From Ascidia mentula (taxonomy: Eukaryota > Chordata > Ascidiacea > Phlebobranchia > Ascidiidae): a stretch of DNA of 64,000 bases. A model generated the notes under the pieces. It saw only the letters and a list, made by a program, of their open reading frames with translations, ran no database searches and was not told where the DNA came from. Within the stretch, counting starts at the first letter, position 1. Every line of letters starts with the position of its first letter. Both the position numbers and the translations under genes were made by a program. The stretch is taken from assembly GCA_947561715.1 (NCBI GenBank), contig OX387203.1, forward strand, positions 10,354,001 to 10,418,000. Reading direction: 5' to 3'. Below, one piece after another: positions 57,701 through 64,000 of this stretch.

Positions 57701-60700
57701 ATCTTGTTGTTGCAGAAAATGTTGACACAAAACATAACAATGTTTTAAAACTGTTTCTTATACCTGCTGCGTAATTGATTTTAAACCCCTGATATGCTCC
57801 ACTGCTGCCAGAAGTGAAAGTCAACCGAGCCACACTTCCAACAGAAGTAAAATTGAAACCAGATGATAGAAATCCAGAAATAGAATTCAAAGTTCTATTT
57901 TTGTTGTAAATCTGCGATAGTAACAGAATAATTCATCGCAAATATCAAATAATTTCTTGTTTTCTTGCACAATTATTATACATTGATTTTTATCAATGGA
58001 AATTTCGCCAGCTATTCAACTCGACTTCATCAGAATAATGGTGGGAAATTACAAGTTGCTTCAAATCTGATGCAAACTTTCAAACTTTGTTTATATTGAT
58101 GACCTTATCTCGGCATTGCGACAACACGCATGTTTCCCTGGCCTAGTTCTGATCACGCCGCATGTTTTCTGAAATTCAACACTGGAACAAAGAACGGAAA
58201 GGATGTAGGCGGAGTTAAGCCTTCCTGTAGAGCTAAAAGCAAGCTGCTGATACTCTGCTGGACAACCACGTTTTTTCTGACTCTTTGTTATAAAACGCCC
58301 TCGTGGTAATCGTTCGACCCCACTCGGTCTGCCATTATTTCTTGCCATTCGCGCTGTTACGTTCGCATGTTCTGTTGTTAGTTAATTCGCTATTCATGGG
58401 ATAAACTCTTGTTAAACGCGCTTGAACCAAATTAAACTTAAGCCACCTGGTATTGCAAACGTGTCTTTCATATAATAAATAAGTCTGTTCACAGAGTTTA
58501 AAATTCAGTAGTCTATACAGCAAGAACACGCAAGCAGACTTTAGTTTCAGCACAGCAGCAGCCGACCGGGAAACAATTGGTACGCTGCAGCATGACTCAA
58601 TGCATGACACCTTTTCGTTTGGAATATCCATTATGTGTTATAAACTAATCAGCAAGTGCCAATCTAGGTGTAAGAGCACACAAACTTACCCGTAATTTAT
58701 CGGAACTTGATTCAGTTTGAAACAAATTCACCACGAACTTGATCACGTGATTTGGCGGGGCATTGATAAACCATTGGCAGTTTTCATAGTTGTTGTAATT
58801 TCCAGGCCAACCAGGAGATGTGAGAACTTCCGTCCCTCTGACGTTTGCTGTGCGATTGGTTTCGCCACAACGAGGATTCCTGACTAGAATAACGCAATTC
58901 ACAAATATTTGAAGTTTTGATTCAACACGTATAATTGCAACTTCAAGGGAAAAATATGATAGATTTTCTTGTAAAGTGTCGAATATAATTGAATACAAAA
59001 TTTCCTTTTTAACAATTCATCTTTTTCATAAAATGCTACAAAGGTTTTTATACTTCATATTAATGTCTATAAATCAGTGTTTCTTAAACTGTGAGCGACG
59101 AAACAGGCCCAGGTGTGCCGCGAACCTCATCAAACAATAACCTAAACAATGCATTTCCAAAACACCAAGGAATGCAACTTAACAAACATACGAAAAAGCA
59201 AAACTGCAACTACCAGCTATGTAGTTGATTGAAAATCCAGAAGAAGTTCCACTTCCATCCGAAGTAAAAGTTAATCGAACCGCATTTAAATTCGTAGCGA
59301 CAGTGTAACCTGACGACACAGATCCATTCAAAGAACGTAACAATGTACTTCCGCCTTGGTCGTATATCTGCAACAGTAATATCAAAAGTCTAAAGCAGTA
59401 GCAAGTTTTCAAAACAGGGCGAGAGCCATTTTAAGGCACTGCGTTTGCTTAGAGCGACACATTTTTGGTTTTCTCTTTGGCCGGATCCAAAACGCACACA
59501 TTTGGCGCTGTTGGAATCTTTGTTTGTTTGTTATATTGCGGCAGAAGTACACTTGTGCGCCAGCTTTTGAAACAAAGAAAGATTTCGCCGGTGCAAACCG
59601 TGTCTGTGATTCCTGCCTTATTCAGCCCCAATATATTTCTCTTCAAATCAAAATGACCAAACTTACCCGCAATATTTCGGAACCGGTTTGAAACAAATTC
59701 ACCATGAATTTGATCACGTGATTTGGTGGGGCATTGATAAACCATTGGCAATTTTCATAGTTGTTGTAAGTTCCAGGCCAACCAGGAGATGTGAGAACTT
59801 CCGTCCCTCTGAGGTTTGCTGTGCGATTGGTTTCGCCACATCGAGGTGTCCAGATAACTAGTGACGTAACAAAGAGTCAACAAACATACACTGTATGTTT
59901 AAATCTTGTTGTTGCAGAAAATGTTGACACAAAACATACCAATGTGTTAAAACTGTTTCTTATACCTGCTGCGTAATTGATTTTAAACCCCTGATATGCT
60001 CCACTGCTGCCAGAAGTGAAAGTCAACCGAGCCACACTTCCAACAGAAGTAAAATTGAAACCAGATGATAGAAATCCAGAAATAGAATTCAAAGTTCTAT
60101 TTTTGTTGTAAATCTGCGATAGTAACAGAATATTTTATCGGAAATTACAAATAATTTATGGTTTTCTTGCACAATTATTATACATTGATTTTTATCAATG
60201 GAAATTTCGCCAGCTATTCAACTCGACTTCATCAGAATAATGGTGGGAAATTACAAGTTGCTTCAATTCTGATGCAAACTTTCAAACTTTGTTTATATTG
60301 ATGACCTTATCTCGGCATTGTGACAACACGCATGTTTCCCTGGCAAAGTTCTGATCACGCCGCATGTTTTCTTAAATTCAACACTGGAACAAAGAACGGA
60401 AAGGATGCAGGCGGAGTTAAGCCTTCCTGTAGAGCTAAAAGCAAGCTGCTGATACTCTGCTGGACAACCACGTTTTTTCTGACTCTTTGTTATAAAACGC
60501 CCTCGTAGTAATCGTTCGACCCCACTCGGTCTGCCATTATTTCTTGCCATTCGCGCTGTTACGTTCGCATGTTCTGTTGTTAGTTAATTCGCTATTCATG
60601 GGATAAACTCTTGTTAAACGCGCTTGAACCAAAGTAAACTTACGCCACCTGGTATTGCAAACGTGTCTTTCATATAATAAATAAGTCTGTTCACAGAGTT

Positions 60701-63229
60701 TAAAATTCAGCAAGAACACGCAAGCAGATTTTACTTTCAGCACAGCAGCAGCCGACCGGGAAACAATTGGTACGCTGCAGCATGACTCAATGCATGACAC
60801 CTTTTCGTTTGGAATTTCCATTTTGTGTTATAAACTAATCAGCAAGTGCCAATCTAGGTGTAAGAGCACACAAACTTACCCGTAATGTATCGGATCCTGA
60901 TTCAGTTTGAAACAAATTCACCACGAACTTGATCACGTGATTTGGCGGGGCATTGATAAACCATTGGCAGTTTTCATAGTTGTTGTAAATTCCAGGCCAA
61001 CCAGGAGATGTGAGAACTTCCGTCCCTCTGACGTTTGCTGTGCGATTGGTTTCGCCACAACGAGGTGTCCAGATAACTAGTGACGGAACAAAGAGTCAAC
61101 AAACATGGGTTGTATTTTTATATTTTGTTGTTGCAGAAAATGTTGTCACAAAACATACCAATGTTTTAAAACTGTTTCTTATACCTGCTGCGTAATTGAT
61201 TGTAAACCCCTGATGTGCTCCATTGCTGCCAGAAGTGAAAATCAACCGAGCCACACTTCCAACAGAAGTAAAATTGAAACCAGATGATAGAAATCCAGAA
61301 TAAGAATTTAAAGTTCTGTTTTCGTTGTAAATCTGCGATAGTAACAGAATAATTCATCGGAAATATCAAATTGTTCAAAATCTAAAGTGAGCTTTTAAAC
61401 TTTGTTTATATTGATGACCTTATCGTGGAATAATTCTACGTATAACTCATTATCGTTCGACATTCCTTTAGAGCAGTGATTCCCAACCATTTGGTGGTTG
61501 CGTACCACTTCGAGGTAAAACAATTTCAACGCGTTCCCCTAGTTGAGTGTTACAAATTAACTTAGTGGATGAAGTAACAACATTTTGAGATCACTTAGGA
61601 TTTTTTTAAATTCGAGTTTTAGGCTATCCCTTAATTACGGAAATGTGCTCGCGTACCACCTGGAATGCCGTCGCGTACCACCTGGAATGCCGTCGCGTAC
61701 CACTAGTGGTACGCGTACCACCGGTTCGGAAACACTGCTTTAATGGGTTATAAACTAATCAGCAAGTGACAATCTAGGTGTGCGCACAAACTTACCCGCA
61801 ATTTATCGGAACTTGATACAGTTTGAAACGAATTCACCACGAATTTGATCACGTGATTTGGTGGGGCATTGATGAACCATTGGCAGATTTCATAGTTGTT
61901 GTAAGTTCCAGGCCAACCAGGAGATGTGAGAACTTCCGTCTCTCTGAGGCTCGCCGTGCGGTTGGTTTCGCCACAACGATGATTCCGGACTAGAATAACG
62001 CAATTCACAAATATTTCCAGTTTTGATTCAACACGTATAATTACAACTTAAAGGCAAAAATATGATAGGTTTTCTTGTAAAGTGTCGAATATAATTAACA
62101 CAAAATTTCCTCTTTAACAATTCATATTTTCTTACAATGACATATTAATGTCTTTAAATCAGGGTTTCTTTAACTTTGTGCGATGAAACGCGCTCATGTG
62201 TGCCGCGAATCTCATCAAAAATAATCTAAACAATGCATGTCCAAAACACCAAGGAATATAACTTCAAAAACATACGAAAAAGCAAAACTGCAACTACCAG
62301 CTATGTAGTTGATTGAAAATCCAGAATAAGATACACTTCCATCCGAAGTAAATGTTAATCGAACCGCATTTAAATTCGTAGCGACAGTGGAATCTGAAAA
62401 CACATATCCACTCAAAGAACGGAACAATGTACTTCCGCCTTGGTCGTATATCTGTAATAGTAATATCAAAAGTTTAAAGCAGTAGCAAGTTTTTATAACA
62501 GGGCAGGAGTAATTTCAGGGCACTGCGTTTGCTTAGATCGACACATTTTTGGTTTTCTCTTTGGTCGGATCCAAAACACACATTTTGCGCTGTTGGAATC
62601 TTTGTTTGTTTGTTTTGTTGTCGCAGATGTGCGCTCGTGCGACAGCTTACGTTAAAACAAAGAAAGATTTCGCCGGCGCAAACCATGTGTGTGGCCCCGG
62701 ACTTATTTAGCCCCAAGATACTTTTCATTAAATCAGAATGACTCAATATAAAAGTGTTGAAACTTACTTTGAGATAGTCATAACCTGATTCAGTTTGAAA
62801 CGAATTCACCACGAAATTGATCACGTGATTTGGCGGGGCAATAATAAACCATTGGCAGTTTTCACTGTTTTTGTAATTTCCAGGCCAACCAGGAGATGTG
62901 AGGAGTTTCTCCACACTGACACTTGCTGTGCGGCTGATTTCATCACATGGAGAGCTCCAAAATACTTCGACAATATTGGTAAGTATTTAGGTTTGATACT
63001 ATTAAATTTTTATCGCAAATAATTTTTATCGATGTCGATTAAGTGATGTGTGAGGTTACTTTTTTATTGCTTGAATAAATTTGCTACAGGGACTTGAAAA
63101 CCGCATCATATTAACCGAAAGTTAGTTTTTCGTATTTACTTTTAATGATGTCGAAAAGTAAGTCCTACCTGTATTGAACATCACAAGAAAGCCAAAATTA
63201 ATTTGCAATGCAAGCCGTTTGTTCATCAT
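44345..63229 (-). CDS. giant CUB-array transmembrane receptor, gene 2 (15 CUB, sushi, 2 Ig-like, TM)
   Basis: Paralogue of gene 1 with the same exon design, every exon joining in phase: signal peptide 63169-63229, 15 CUBs (46998-62964), unrecognised domain 46311-46688, sushi 46004-46192, Ig-like 1 (45649-45791, 45444-45561), Ig-like 2 (45223-45351, 44921-44991), TM exon 44644-44857, tail 44345-44415. Predicted length is about 2,200 residues. The N-terminal leader, first CUB, unrecognised domain and TM/tail are nearly identical to gene 1; the middle of the array differs in number and order. The tail reads DVQPEGIEMKVV... and ends RGQQ. Function is inferred only from architecture: a cell-surface protein with a long glycosylated CUB stalk. 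No stop was seen in the exons I translated. Confidence 0.85.
46004..46192 (-). other. gene 2 sushi/CCP exon
   Basis: Phase 1-1 exon with the four sushi cysteines (DCPSL, AQCKG, MSCTE, PYRCW). I count nine base differences from gene 1. Seven fall in five amino-acid-changing codons (F/L, D/G, D/H, V/D, Q/R, gene 1 first) and two are silent. Confidence 0.8.
46311..46688 (-). other. gene 2 exon for the unrecognised 126-residue domain
   Basis: Same length and phase as 9245-9622. Only a few residues differ, for example NGN for NGR, TDK for THN and IISK for IVLK. Conservation of the whole module, including the CCC cluster and sequons, argues it is a real domain. Confidence 0.8.
48152..60781. repeat. 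unclassified ~420-bp intronic repeat, seven copies in gene 2
   Basis: Approximate copies: 48152-48556, 50339-50756, 52546-52961, 54743-55161, 55974-56392, 58176-58594, 60377-60781. They occupy the same A-to-B intron position as in gene 1. The copies at 54743, 55974 and 58176 are nearly identical, marking the newest duplications. Confidence 0.65.
54160..56620. repeat. tandem 1231-bp duplication inside the gene 2 array
   Basis: 54160-55390 and 55391-56620 are nearly identical head-to-tail copies (compare 54332 with 55563, and 54743 with 55974). Each adds one CUB-equivalent. Only scattered substitutions separate them in the stretches I compared. Confidence 0.7.
61474..61737. mobile_element. hAT-like MITE in the gene 2 CUB2 intron
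   Basis: Ends cagtgattcccaacc and ggttcggaaacactg form the inverted repeat. It is longer than the gene 1 copies through an internal tandem duplication of ~22 bp (gcgtaccacctggaatgccgt, about 61651-61690). Confidence 0.7.
63169..63229 (-). other. gene 2 first coding exon (signal peptide)
   Basis: Identical in layout to 30944-31004: tandem ATGs, MMNKR, hydrophobic run, donor CAG|GTAGGA in phase 1. It joins the CUB1 A exon at 62964. Confidence 0.75.
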
Positions 63230-64000
63230 TGAGATTTATGTCATCACTTCTTGTACCTGGATATAATTTTTGCTAGCAGTTAATTGTTATAAAGTCACTT
63301 AGGTAACAGATATGGTATATCCTATGTAGGATTTCCTGATATGTTACTTGCGATATAATGAGGGTCGGTCCTTAATCAAATTGGGCCCGGCACCACAAGG
63401 AAACCCCGCGCATCAAAAAAAGGGCTTCATCAATTTACCAGATAAAGGTCACATGATTTGTGTTTCAGAAAGTTATAATGACCTTTGCAAACGAGACGCT
63501 GATGGTTGACAAATCTTTAAACCCACATAAATTTGTCTGTTTTCGTCGACTTTCGATGACATTTTTCACAAGTCGCAGATATATGTTTGATAGTAAACAA
63601 GTACGTTGTTTAACAGAAGGTATGGTATCACACAATGCTGACTGTTAGTCAGTATACTTCAATAAAGTTTGTTATGCGTGCTGAAAGTATTGGTTATTCA
63701 CACACTCCTGGTGATCAGAATAAACGTTTTTTATTCACAAAACATGCTGGCTCGAGTATTCCTTGTTTCTCTTTGAAAACGTCCCAATAATAAACACAAG
63801 ACTTACGATTTCAAATCAGAATTTTCGCTCTCTGCATCCAAAAGCCAATAAATCTTCCAGTGCGATTGAAACAAAAGTCTCAGCTACCTTCGAGAGCCCA
63901 ATTAAACCGAGTGAAGCAGCAGGAGATAAACTTATTGACGTGAATCGAAACTTTAGGTTCCAACCATGCGAAAACTTCCTGGTTCAGGAAAGCCATACAG
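63230..64000. other. upstream region of gene 2 (duplicate of 31005-31780)
   Basis: Nearly collinear with the upstream region of gene 1, including the TTATAAAG element at 63287-63294. No additional gene is seen before the window ends, so the outer limit of the duplication is off the right edge. Confidence 0.6.

Larger units (their letters stand above)
46998..62964 (-). other. gene 2 CUB array, 15 domains, exon list
   Basis: A and B exon pairs in protein order: 1) 62768-62964, 62298-62451; 2) 61796-61989, 61185-61332; 3) 60880-61076, 59966-60113; 4) 59667-59857, 59214-59367; 5) 58690-58883, 57764-57911; 6) 57465-57655, 57012-57165; 7) 56488-56681, 55563-55710; 8) 55258-55454, 54332-54479; 9) 54033-54223, 53580-53733; 10) 53056-53249, 52137-52284; 11) 51832-52028, 51379-51532; 12) 50855-51048, 49930-50077; 13) 49631-49821, 49179-49332; 14) 48655-48848, 47745-47892; 15) 47440-47636, 46998-47145. 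CUBs 4-14 mostly follow a two-CUB repeat of about 2.2 kb. The first and last CUBs are the most individual and match the corresponding ends of gene 1. Confidence 0.85.

Noticed and set aside
1..64000. CRISPR array or prokaryotic operon
   Set aside because: The repeats are kilobase units of coding exons and introns; no short regular direct repeats with unique spacers or ribosome binding sites are seen.

Overview
This is eukaryotic, metazoan DNA. Genes are split by short phase-consistent introns with GT-AG borders. There are Ty3/gypsy retrotransposons with tRNA primer sites, a hAT-type MITE, a LINE endonuclease remnant and a Rab35 retrocopy. Proteins are built from CUB, sushi and Ig-like modules on phase 1-1 exons. 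The content suits a marine invertebrate with compact introns, perhaps a tunicate, but the species cannot be fixed from the window alone.

The dominant content is a pair of tandem paralogues on the minus strand, at 7341-31004 and 44345-63229. I traced every coding exon of both by splice borders and reading phase. Each gene encodes a signal peptide, a long array of CUB domains (21 in the left gene, 15 in the right), a 126-residue domain I do not recognise, one sushi/CCP module, two Ig-like domains (the second without cysteines), one transmembrane helix and a short cytoplasmic tail. These would be type I cell-surface receptors of roughly 2,900 and 2,200 residues. Each CUB uses two exons: 'A' (188-197 nt, phase 1 to 0) and 'B' (148 or 154 nt, phase 0 to 1). 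The arrays are nested higher-order repeats with periods near 971, 1231, 2200, 3432 and 5664 bp, and intronic repeats are copied along with the exons.

Layout: 1-1433 gene-poor with a SINE-like repeat; 1434-5883 a decayed Ty3/gypsy element (family A, copy 1) carrying a nested minus-strand Ty3/gypsy fragment (family B, 2085-3790); 5884-7340 3' flank of gene 1; 7341-31004 gene 1; 31005-33786 its upstream region; 33787-34846 a small four-exon gene for a secreted two-domain protein, with a TATA box; 35505-35915 a SINE-like repeat fused to a Rab35 pseudogene; 36370-37960 a diverged interspersed repeat and a LINE remnant; 39439-42845 family A copy 2 with both LTRs; 42846-44344 3' flank of gene 2; 44345-63229 gene 2; 63230-64000 the duplicated upstream region.

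Both receptor genes have a family A element immediately downstream in the same orientation, joined to the same flank. The insertion therefore predates the duplication that made the two genes. The element copies then decayed separately: nested insertion and local inversion in copy 1, internal deletions in copy 2. The CUB arrays meanwhile expanded and recombined independently.
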